A stretch of DNA of 64,000 bases, taken from Candidatus Acutalibacter stercorigallinarum (GTDB lineage: Bacteria > Bacillota > Clostridia > Oscillospirales > Acutalibacteraceae). The stretch spans positions 24,345-88,344 of the forward strand of contig DXIW01000021.1 in NCBI GenBank assembly GCA_019112625.1. Direction: 5' to 3'. Positions 58,341 through 64,000 of this stretch are shown one piece after another (position 1 is the first letter of the stretch; the number at the start of each line of letters is the position of its first letter). The notes under the pieces were generated by a model. That model did no database searches. It was given only the letters and a program-made list of their open reading frames with translations, and was not told the DNA's origin. A program made the position numbers and the translations under genes.

Positions 58341-58646
58341 GGGTTTTCTCCTTAAGTAAAATACCTCCAGACTGAAAGACTTTTCTTTTAGCCAGGAGGT
58401 TTACAGACTTACTCAATAGTATCGAATGCCAGTGTTTGTGCAGTAGACACTCCGTTCCGTAGAGGTGAAATTGGTGTCATCGTAAAAACACCGTAGTGTG
58501 CAAGTTCCCCTCTGCAGCAGATCCGTTCCTGTGCCGCCGTGACCACAGGAATTATTGCCATAGGTAGTCTAAGAGGATGCGTGGTAGTAGAGGCCAACTG
58601 CTTCTGCCACAGGATAAGGTACAACGAAAAAAACTTTATTAAACAA
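58341..58646 (-). other. Long leader or gene remnant before the sugar ABC operon
   Basis: Lies between the promoter at 58647 and the binding-protein start. The track frame 58409-58624 (71 codons, TTG start) has no ribosome site. Another minus-strand frame reads NNSCGHGGTGTDLLQ... to TNTGIRYY with an internal TAG, looking like a decayed Cys/Tyr/Thr-rich protein tail. CCTCC...GGAGG pairing near 58350-58385 could hide the ribosome site. Confidence 0.35.
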
Positions 58647-58675
58647 ATGATAGCATAAAATGATCACAATGTCAA
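58647..58675 (-). promoter_or_regulatory. Consensus promoter reading into the sugar ABC operon
   Basis: Minus strand TTGACA, 17-base spacer, TATCAT in an AT-rich tract. Confidence 0.8.
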
Positions 58676-58789
58676 TACTGCACACAAATAGTTTTACTGA
58701 AAAGAACATTTTATGATATTTTCAAAAACAGAGCCGATGCGCATAACTCGGACGAATCTCACAAAACCATAAAATCCTTGCCCCCCCGC

Positions 58790-58897
58790 CCAGTAGCTGA
58801 CCTGCTGGGCCACAGCAGCAGCCAAATCACCGAGCTGTATTACGTCAAGAAAGATACCGCTCGTCTACATGGCATCACCGACGGCTTCTACCTGTGA
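58790..58897 (+). pseudogene. Tyrosine recombinase (integrase) C-terminal remnant
   Basis: The frame reads PVADLLGHSSSQITELYYVKKD...GITDGFYL and stops at 58895-58897. LGHSS and the Tyr in ITELYY are the box II end and nucleophile of phage/transposon-type integrases. Upstream sequence lacks the HxLRH box, so only about 35 codons survive. Too short for the ORF track. It marks a former integrative element next to the repeat at 58914. Confidence 0.8.
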
Positions 58898-58913
58898 CCA
58901 CTATGCGGCAGGA

Positions 58914-59012
58914 TTCACAAAAACCATCCCCGAAGTTTTGCGGCCAAAAACGGCGAAAAAGGGAAAACCGCCCCCACTCCACCCCTCAAAAGGGCAAAAC
59001 CGGGTGCGGTTT
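58914..59012. repeat. Repeat copy B (about 100 bases)
   Basis: Starts 17 bases after the integrase stop. It shares TTCACA-AACCATCCC, TTTTGC-GGCCAAAA and the 45-base hairpin part CCGCCCCCACTCC/ACCCCTCAAAAGGGC with copy C at 62217-62317. The hairpin part also matches copy A at 25139. Confidence 0.75.
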
Positions 59013-59146
59013 TTTGAGACGAATGTGGGAAAACGTACCAGGGAGCAGTGTCACCCGGCTCCCGCCACAAGTCCCAAATCAGCCGCTGCCGCTCTGGCGC
59101 TGCGAGCGAATTCGGACGGGAAACGGTGCCAGAAAAGGCAGCAGGG
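59013..59146. other. Intergenic tail after repeat B, no gene seen
   Basis: No supported frame. It follows the repeat and runs to the AraC stop; the first 25 bases still resemble sequence after copy C (GTGGGAAAA). Confidence 0.4.
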
Positions 59147-59899
59147 CTACCCTTCTTCTTGGAGCTCCTCCTCCCGATAGGCAACAGTCCGATACGCTTT
59201 TGGGGTGGTCCCTGTGGCTTTCTTAAACACCTGGATAAAGTGGCTCTGGGAGCTGAAGGCCAGGATAGAGGCGATCTCGTCGTAGGGGAAGCTGGAAAAC
59301 CGCAGCATGTTCTTGGCGGCTTCCATGCGCTTTTCCAAAACAAATTCCGCCACGGTGAGGCCCAATTCCTTTTTGAACAGCTGGGAGAGGTAGTTGGGGG
59401 AAAGGCCCGCCTCCTCCGCCACCCGCTGGGCGGAGAGCTTTTCGTGAAGGTGATAGTGGATGAAATTCATGGCGTCCACCACAGGCTTGGAGTAGACGTT
59501 CCGCTTTTTGGCGGCGGCCACCTCGTTTACATAAAACTGGAACATGTCCCTGTGCAGGGCGGTGATTTCCTCCATACTGGCGCACTTGTCCACCCGCTGG
59601 ATGTACAGGTCGCTGATGTCGTAGGAGCGCTGCTCCTCCAGTCCCCCTAAAATGGCCGCCCGGCAGGCCAGGGTGATGGAGGCCACGAACAGGTATTTCC
59701 GGTTGCGAATGGTGTCCTCACTGGTTTTCCCCACCAGGCCGGAAGTCCACATGCGGACGCTCTCCGGCACGGCGGCCTGGTCCCCCTCCCGCAAAAGGTG
59801 ATATTGCAGCATCTCCTCGTCGTAGCGGTGGTGGCGGTAGCCGTCCTCCCGGTGAAGGTATTCCAAATAGCGCAGCTGGGTCTCTTTGACGGCAGGCAC
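59147..59899 (-). CDS. AraC-family transcriptional regulator
   Basis: A 250-residue regulator; the GTG at 59899 is eight bases after AAAGGAGG, so the track TTG at 59920 is too far upstream. The C-terminal double HTH is complete: KLSAQRVAEEAGLSPNYLSQLFKKELGLTVAEFVLEKRMEAAKNML and PYDEIASILAFSSQSHFIQVFKKATGTTPKAYR. The N-terminal helical domain (about 140 residues) is not an AraC sugar-binding cupin. Divergent from the AlkZ-related/aldo-keto genes, its likely targets. Confidence 0.92.
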   Translation of the reverse strand: MPAVKETQLRYLEYLHREDGYRHHRYDEEMLQYHLLREGDQAAVPESVRMWTSGLVGKTSEDTIRNRKYLFVASITLACRAAILGGLEEQRSYDISDLYIQRVDKCASMEEITALHRDMFQFYVNEVAAAKKRNVYSKPVVDAMNFIHYHLHEKLSAQRVAEEAGLSPNYLSQLFKKELGLTVAEFVLEKRMEAAKNMLRFSSFPYDEIASILAFSSQSHFIQVFKKATGTTPKAYRTVAYREEELQEEG

Positions 59900-60047
59900 A
59901 GGCGCCCCCTCCTTTCGCAAAATACTGTTCTCATTTTAACACAAATCGTGAGATATTGATATATCTTCGGGACGAAAAATCTTAGAATAATGCCAGACCC
60001 CGGGGAAAGAAAACCATTCACCAGCGACAGAGAAAGGATGAGCGTAT

Positions 60048-60224
60048 ATGACAGAACTAGAGAGATCCTATCTGATGTTGACGGCGGATTTCCCCCGCAG
60101 GAACCGGAAGAACGGGAAAAAGCAGGCCAAGGACTTGTCCGCGGCACAGCCCGGCTCCCGCGCTTGGGATGCGTGCTGCCGCGTCCCAAAAAAGTGTGTC
60201 CCCGCTGCCGGCGGGAACCGCTGA
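60048..60224 (+). CDS. Possible small ORF, 58 residues
   Basis: The ATG at 60048 lies behind AAAGGATGAGCG and the frame (MTELERSYLMLTADFPRRNRK...) is rich in Arg/Lys and ends at TGA 60224, 33 bases before the AlkZ-related gene. The first 20 residues look protein-like; the rest resembles GC-rich filler. It may be a gene start left after a deletion, or not coding. Confidence 0.3.
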   Translation: MTELERSYLMLTADFPRRNRKNGKKQAKDLSAAQPGSRAWDACCRVPKKCVPAAGGNR

Positions 60225-60257
60225 CAACGACAGGAAACCAGATCGGGAGGGATGGGG

Positions 60258-60920
60258 ATGGAAGAAATTCGGAGCATGGAAAGCCTGGCGGCTCTCGTAG
60301 AGTCGCTGGGCTTTTTGCCCTTGCTGAAAAACAGGGTGCCGGGCTTTTCTGTGGAGGAGCACACGCCCCCGGAGCTGTGGTTCGCCGATGGGGTGGACGG
60401 CCCCTGGGAGTGGAAGGGCCCGGTCATCCAAAACACAGGCTGCGCCTACGGAAAGTTTTTCGGCGGCAAGGCGGGCTTTATCTCCAAGGAGTGGTACCCG
60501 GACTTCGCCAACTACCGCCGGGTTGGGTACGGCTTCGACGCCCGGTACGACGACGGCCTGGCCCGGCACGTGGACAATCAGGTCTACGACGCCCTCTTGG
60601 AGCACCAGCCCCTGCTCTCCAAAGAGTGGCGGAGGCTGACGGGCATCGCAAAGCGCGGGGAGTTTGACGCCATCGTCACCCGGCTGCAGATGCAGGGGTA
60701 CGTGGTCACCACAAACTTCGAGTACGCCACCGACAAAACCGGAAAGCCCTACGGCTGGGGCCTTGCCCGGTGCGCCACGCCGGAGGCCGCCTTTGGGGAG
60801 GCCTTTACGGAAAAGGTGTACCAGCGCACCCCGGAGGAGTCCCGGCAAAAGATAGAGGCCTACCTGCGCCAGCTGCTGCCCCAGGCCACAGCGCGGCAGC
60901 TCAGGTGGATCGTGGGGTAG
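60258..60920 (+). CDS. AlkZ-related (YcaQ-like) protein
   Basis: A 220-residue protein; the ATG at 60258 is seven bases after GGGAGG. The conserved block DGPWEWKGPVIQNTGCAYGKFFGGKAGFISKEWYPDFANYRR is that of short Clostridia proteins annotated as AlkZ-related (HTH_42/YcaQ fold, DNA glycosylase relatives). The family link is from memory and moderate; catalytic residues of the long glycosylases cannot be confirmed. Followed after 28 bases by the aldo/keto reductase gene. Confidence 0.7.
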   Translation: MEEIRSMESLAALVESLGFLPLLKNRVPGFSVEEHTPPELWFADGVDGPWEWKGPVIQNTGCAYGKFFGGKAGFISKEWYPDFANYRRVGYGFDARYDDGLARHVDNQVYDALLEHQPLLSKEWRRLTGIAKRGEFDAIVTRLQMQGYVVTTNFEYATDKTGKPYGWGLARCATPEAAFGEAFTEKVYQRTPEESRQKIEAYLRQLLPQATARQLRWIVG

Positions 60921-60948
60921 GTAAATCCAAAAGGGAAGGAGAAGCAGT

Positions 60949-62097
60949 ATGAACTATCGCAAACTTGGCCGCACGGGGATGAACGTCAGCGAGATCGGCC
61001 TGGGCAGCGAGGCCTTTGTGGACCGGGAGGAGCAGACCTCCCTGGAGATTCTGAACGCCGCTATCCAACTGGGGGTCAACTACTTTGACCTGTACAACCC
61101 GGAGCCCTACGTCCGGGACGCCTTCGGCAAGGCCATGGCGGGACAGCGGGAGAAATTCATCCTCCAGGGGCACCTGTGCACCGCCTGGGTGGACGGCCAG
61201 TACAAGCGCACCCGGGACGTGGAGGAGGTGAAAGCCGCCTACGAGGACCTGTTCCGCCGGCTGGGGACAGATTACATCGACGTGGGCATGATCCACTACG
61301 TGGACGAACAAAAGGATTTCGACGAGGTGTTCGGCGGGCCGGTGATCCAGTTTGCTAAAGAGCTGAAAGCTGCCGGGAAGATCCGCGCCATCGGCATGAG
61401 CACCCACAACCCACGGGTGGCCATTCTTGCCGCCAAGTCCGGGGTGGTGGACGTGATCATGTTCAGCGTCAACCCCGCCTATGACCTGCTGCCTCCCACC
61501 GAGGACGTGGACTCCATTTTTGAGAAGGAGACCTACGAGAACGCCCTGTCCAGCACCGACCCGGAGCGCCAGGAGCTGTACAGCCTGTGCGAGAGCCGGG
61601 GCGTGGCCCTGACGGTGATGAAGCCCTATGGCGGCGGGGCGCTGCTCAAGGCGGAGGAGTCCCCCTTCGGCGCGGCTATGACCGTTCCCCAGTGCCTCCA
61701 CTACTGCCTGACCAGGCCCGGCGTGGCCACGGTGCTGGCCGGGGCCCACGACGTGGAGCAGCTGCGCCAGGCGGCGGCTTACTCCGACCTGCCCGAGGAG
61801 GCAAAAGATTATTCCACTGTGCTCAGCTCCGCGCCCGCCCACCGGTTTGTGGACAAGTGCATGTACTGCGGCCACTGCGCCCCCTGCACCGTGGGCATCG
61901 ACATCGCCAGCGTGAACAAGTTTTACGACCTGTGCCAGGCCCAGAACATGGTGCCGGAGACGGTGCGGGAGCACTACAGCGCCCTGCGGGTCAAGGCCAG
62001 CGCCTGCATCGGGTGCTGCGCCTGCGAGTCCCGCTGCCCCTTCGATGTAAAGATCGTGGACCATATGGCCAAGGCCAGAGAGCTGTTTGGTGAGTAA
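60949..62097 (+). CDS. Aldo/keto reductase with C-terminal 4Fe-4S ferredoxin domain
   Basis: A 382-residue oxidoreductase. AKR barrel starts YRKLGRTGMNVSEIGLGSEAF, with LGVNYFDLYNPEP, YIDVGMIHYVD and IRAIGMSTHNP. The C-terminal part has two cluster motifs CMYCGHCAPC and CIGCCACESRCPF. The usual Tyr five residues after the active-site Asp is not where expected (FDLYNPEPY), so redox chemistry may rely on the clusters. Such Fe-S aldo/keto reductases are common in anaerobes. Ends at two tandem hairpins. Confidence 0.92.
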   Translation: MNYRKLGRTGMNVSEIGLGSEAFVDREEQTSLEILNAAIQLGVNYFDLYNPEPYVRDAFGKAMAGQREKFILQGHLCTAWVDGQYKRTRDVEEVKAAYEDLFRRLGTDYIDVGMIHYVDEQKDFDEVFGGPVIQFAKELKAAGKIRAIGMSTHNPRVAILAAKSGVVDVIMFSVNPAYDLLPPTEDVDSIFEKETYENALSSTDPERQELYSLCESRGVALTVMKPYGGGALLKAEESPFGAAMTVPQCLHYCLTRPGVATVLAGAHDVEQLRQAAAYSDLPEEAKDYSTVLSSAPAHRFVDKCMYCGHCAPCTVGIDIASVNKFYDLCQAQNMVPETVREHYSALRVKASACIGCCACESRCPFDVKIVDHMAKARELFGE

Positions 62098-62100
62098 ACA

Positions 62101-62181
62101 GAAGCGGCAGGGAGCTCCCCCCCGCTTCTTACGGAACCCCAGTGGGAGCAGAAAAGGCCGGGAGTAATCCTCCCGGCCTTT
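62101..62181 (+). terminator. Two tandem terminator hairpins
   Basis: GAAGCGG...CCGCTTCTT at 62101-62130, then AAAAGGCCGGGAG-N5-CTCCCGGCCTTT at 62152-62181. Confidence 0.85.
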
Positions 62182-62216
62182 CGCTTACCCCAAAACAGGG
62201 GAGAGACCACCAACCA

Positions 62217-62317
62217 TTTCACATAAACCATCCCCCAAATTTTGCAGGCCAAAAGAGAGCAAAAGCAGCGAACCGCCCCCACTCCACCCCTCAAAAGGGC
62301 AAAACCTGGTGCGTTCT
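62217..62317. repeat. Repeat copy C (about 100 bases)
   Basis: Same orientation and content as copy B (58914-59012), including CCGCCCCCACTCC and ACCCCTCAAAAGGGCAAAACC. The last bases diverge (CTGGTGCGTTCT). Together B and C bracket the AraC, AlkZ-related and aldo/keto genes. Confidence 0.75.
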
Positions 62318-62556
62318 GGGTGCTGGAGAGGATGGGGCGGTTGGAGACAGATGAGAGTGGATGGGAAAATCGAGTAAAAGGTCGGAAGGGAGAGACAGTC
62401 TCCACCATAACATGGCGGAAATCACAGGACGGACTTGTCTCGCCTGCCGGCTCGGGTGCTGCTCCCCAGTGGGGAGTGCCCACCCCCTCCCGCAAGCCCC
62501 AAAACAAGCGGTGCTTGTTTGGTGCTATGGCCCCAAAAGGAGAGGGAGGAAAAGGC
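62318..62556. other. Non-coding stretch with two small hairpins
   Basis: No supported gene. CTCCCC-AGT-GGGGAG (62462-62476) and AAACAAGC-GGT-GCTTGTTT (62502-62520) may end HxlR transcription on the minus strand. Confidence 0.45.
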
Positions 62557-62892
62557 TCATCCCTGCCACTTCCCGGTTTTGTACCCCTCCCCCCAGACCT
62601 GCATGGCGTCTAAAATGGGCTTAAGGCTCTGGCCCAAGTCTGTCAGGCTGTACTCCACTCTGGGGGGCACCTCAGCAAAGACCTGCCGGTGGACCAGGCC
62701 GCTCTGTTCCATGTCCCGCAGCTGGGCGGTGAGCACCTTCTGGCTCACATGGCCGATGGACTTTTTCAGCTCCCCAAACCGCTTGGTGCCGGGGAGCAGG
62801 TCCCGCAGGATGAGCACCTTCCACTTGTCCCCGATGAGGGTGAGGGTGGTCTCCACCGGGCAGGCGGGCAAATCTTTCTTCTGCTGTTCCAT
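62557..62892 (-). CDS. HxlR-family transcriptional regulator
   Basis: A 111-residue winged-helix regulator; the ATG at 62892 is seven bases after AAAGGAGG. Conserved HxlR sequence CPVETTLTLIGDKWKVLILRDLLPGTKRFGELKKSIGHVSQKVLTAQLRDMEQSGLVHRQ, with the single N-terminal Cys that can act as a redox or electrophile sensor. Divergent from a nitroreductase gene, its probable target. Confidence 0.94.
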   Translation of the reverse strand: MEQQKKDLPACPVETTLTLIGDKWKVLILRDLLPGTKRFGELKKSIGHVSQKVLTAQLRDMEQSGLVHRQVFAEVPPRVEYSLTDLGQSLKPILDAMQVWGEGYKTGKWQG

Positions 62893-62934
62893 AGGGTCGC
62901 CTCCTTTTAGTGTCAAATAGAAACTTACAGCATT

Positions 62935-62964
62935 ATTATACTCCAGTGATTCTATAGGGCGCAA
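62935..62964 (-). promoter_or_regulatory. Promoter of the HxlR gene
   Basis: Minus strand TTGCGC, 18-base spacer, TATAAT. Confidence 0.7.
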
Positions 62965-63106
62965 CCCTCAGATAAGAGATTTTTGAAAAAACTTTTGGGA
63001 GGGGGAAACGCCCCACAAAGCCCCAAACGGCCCAGGCCCAAAGGTATCCTTTTGGTGCCTGCCCAATGGTTACCAGCCGGTGACCAGGCCACGGAAAAGT
63101 GCGTAC

Positions 63107-63135
63107 TTTACAGGGGACTTGTCTTTCCGTATGAT
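63107..63135 (+). promoter_or_regulatory. Promoter of the nitroreductase operon
   Basis: TTTACA, 17-base spacer, TATGAT, about 43 bases before the ATG. Confidence 0.75.
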
Positions 63136-63177
63136 AGAGCCAGCAGAAAAAACGATAGGATGTCAGGAGGAAGCACG

Positions 63178-63768
63178 ATGAACCCCATGATTGAAAAAAT
63201 GACCAGCCGACATGCCATTCGCCGCTTTCAAAACCGCCAGGTGGAGGAGGAAGCCCTGCAGGAGATTTTGACCGCCGGGCTCTACGCTCCCTCCGCTGGG
63301 AACAACCAGTATTCCCGCATTGTGGTCTGTCAGGACCCGGAGGTGAACCTGAAGTTGGGGAAACTCAGCCGGTATATGCAGTTCAAGGGGCAAGACCCGG
63401 CCAAGACCGCCCACTCTATCTCGGCTGACCAGCCCAGCATCCAGGACGATTTCACCATTCTGGATGGCTTTTACGGTGCGCCCACGGTATTGACCATCTT
63501 CACACGCCCCGGCCAGTACGCCCACGACGATGCCGCCATGATTGCGGAGAACGTTATGCTGGCTGCCCATTTCCTGGGGGTTGCGTCCTGCTACATTGGC
63601 CGGACGGGAGAAGTGTTCGCCACGGAGTATGGCGTGGAAAAGCGCCGGGAGTGGGGGGTGCCAGAGGATATGGTACCGGTGTGCAACGTGCTGTTGGGTT
63701 ACCGGGAAGGCTCGGAACCCCACGCCAAACCCCGCAAAGAGGGGCGTATTATTCGTGTGAGGAAGTGA
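63178..63768 (+). CDS. Nitroreductase-family FMN oxidoreductase
   Basis: A 196-residue flavoenzyme from the ATG at 63178 (AGGAGG seven bases before); the track start at 62983 runs through the promoter. Typical N-terminus MTSRHAIRRFQNRQVEEEALQEILTAGLYAPSAGNNQYSRIVV (Arg, Ser contacts to FMN) and C-terminal VCNVLLGY. Divergent from HxlR, a common redox-response pair. Followed after five bases by a macrodomain hydrolase gene. Confidence 0.93.
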   Translation: MNPMIEKMTSRHAIRRFQNRQVEEEALQEILTAGLYAPSAGNNQYSRIVVCQDPEVNLKLGKLSRYMQFKGQDPAKTAHSISADQPSIQDDFTILDGFYGAPTVLTIFTRPGQYAHDDAAMIAENVMLAAHFLGVASCYIGRTGEVFATEYGVEKRREWGVPEDMVPVCNVLLGYREGSEPHAKPRKEGRIIRVRK

Positions 63769-63773
63769 GCGCC

Positions 63774-64000
63774 ATGACCCAATCTCAGCGCAGAGAAACT
63801 TTGATTCATTACTTACTGCACGAGCGGCAAGAGTACACAGGTGTGTCCCTCCCGGCAGGAGAGATGGAACAGCGCCGTCTGCTGCGCGGTTTGATGAATC
63901 TCCGCCCGCCGGCCCCCGTCAGTGGGGAATTTCTGCAGGTGCAGGACGCATATTTTCAGGAGCGGTTAAAAGAGCGGGGCGTCACAAAGTTGGAAGCGCT
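63774..64000 (+). CDS. Protein-ADP-ribose hydrolase (zinc macrodomain type), cut by window end
   Basis: The first 75 codons (MTQSQRRETLIHYLLHERQEY..., RRLLRGLMNLRPPAPVSGEFLQVQDAYFQERLKERGVTKLEA) match the N-terminal extension of Firmicutes zinc-dependent macrodomain ADP-ribose hydrolases, which reverse protein ADP-ribosylation. The catalytic macrodomain lies beyond the window. Five bases after the nitroreductase stop, so in the same operon. Confidence 0.8.
   Translation, partial: MTQSQRRETLIHYLLHERQEYTGVSLPAGEMEQRRLLRGLMNLRPPAPVSGEFLQVQDAYFQERLKERGVTKLEA

Noticed and set aside
58409-58624. Bacteriocin precursor suggested by a TYGNNSC stretch in one frame
   Set aside because: The frame contains a stop and lacks a ribosome site, leader peptide or immunity/export genes; likeness to pediocin-type YGNGV is too short.

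Overview
The window is GC-rich bacterial DNA with Firmicutes-type expression signals: AGGAGG ribosome sites, TTGACA/TATAAT promoters with 17-base spacers, GTG/TTG starts, tight ATGA operon overlaps and many short intrinsic terminators. Gene content (FtsH with a DUF308 neighbour, LplB/LplC-type sugar ABC genes, SLH-domain SGNH hydrolase, LytTR system, DUF819, FmdE, Zn-type macrodomain hydrolase) suggests a gut-type Clostridia member, probably Oscillospiraceae (Flavonifractor/Pseudoflavonifractor-like). The taxonomic call is inference. No rRNA, tRNA or CRISPR array was seen.

Layout. 0-5.4 kb: MacAB-type efflux genes (adaptor, ATPase, FtsX permease) convergent with a histidine kinase/response regulator pair. 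5.6-10.6 kb: a Ser-rich lipoprotein, an SGNH-SLH surface hydrolase and a domain-swapped GH3 enzyme. 10.8-15.3 kb: a five-gene ABC/lipoprotein operon divergent from a TetR gene with a clear operator. 15.4-18.6 kb: a coiled-coil protein, FtsH, DUF308 and HEAT-repeat operon. 18.7-23.9 kb: LytTR regulator, GHKL kinase and two ABC half-exporters with regulator-like repeats before the exporters. 24-28.4 kb: metallophosphoesterase and an ABC trio. 28.5-33.1 kb: sugar ABC genes with a broken binding protein and a frameshifted permease, then a TIM-barrel isomerase and a Gfo/Idh/MocA oxidoreductase. 33.4-35.7 kb: a canonical GH3. 35.9-39.7 kb: FecCD-type metal/corrinoid transporter plus FmdE behind a riboswitch-like leader. 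39.9-46 kb: an accessory island with a broken ECF sigma operon, a soluble FtsH-like AAA protease, a WYL regulator, a PD-(D/E)XK protein and an unknown protein. 46-51.4 kb: XRE-cupin regulator divergent from a dipeptide epimerase, DUF819 permease and CocE-type peptidase operon. 51.5-53.3 kb: truncated, less GC-rich sugar ABC genes. 53.6-58.3 kb: a five-gene sugar-ABC operon. 58.3-64 kb: integrase remnant, roughly 100-base repeats, AraC, AlkZ-related protein, Fe-S aldo/keto reductase, HxlR, nitroreductase and an ADP-ribose hydrolase cut by the window end.

The main new signals are: (i) three promoters sharing CTTTAG-N5-CTTTAG-N10-TATACT geometry, which point to a regulon of the first two-component system; (ii) the WYL/PD-(D/E)XK operon divergent from a membrane-free FtsH-like protease, a candidate defence or stress module; (iii) a promoter/structured leader/terminator before the FecCD-FmdE operon; (iv) gene decay, with two homopolymer frameshifts, one in-frame stop, two binding-protein genes cut at their 3' ends, a 5'-cut permease and an integrase tail.
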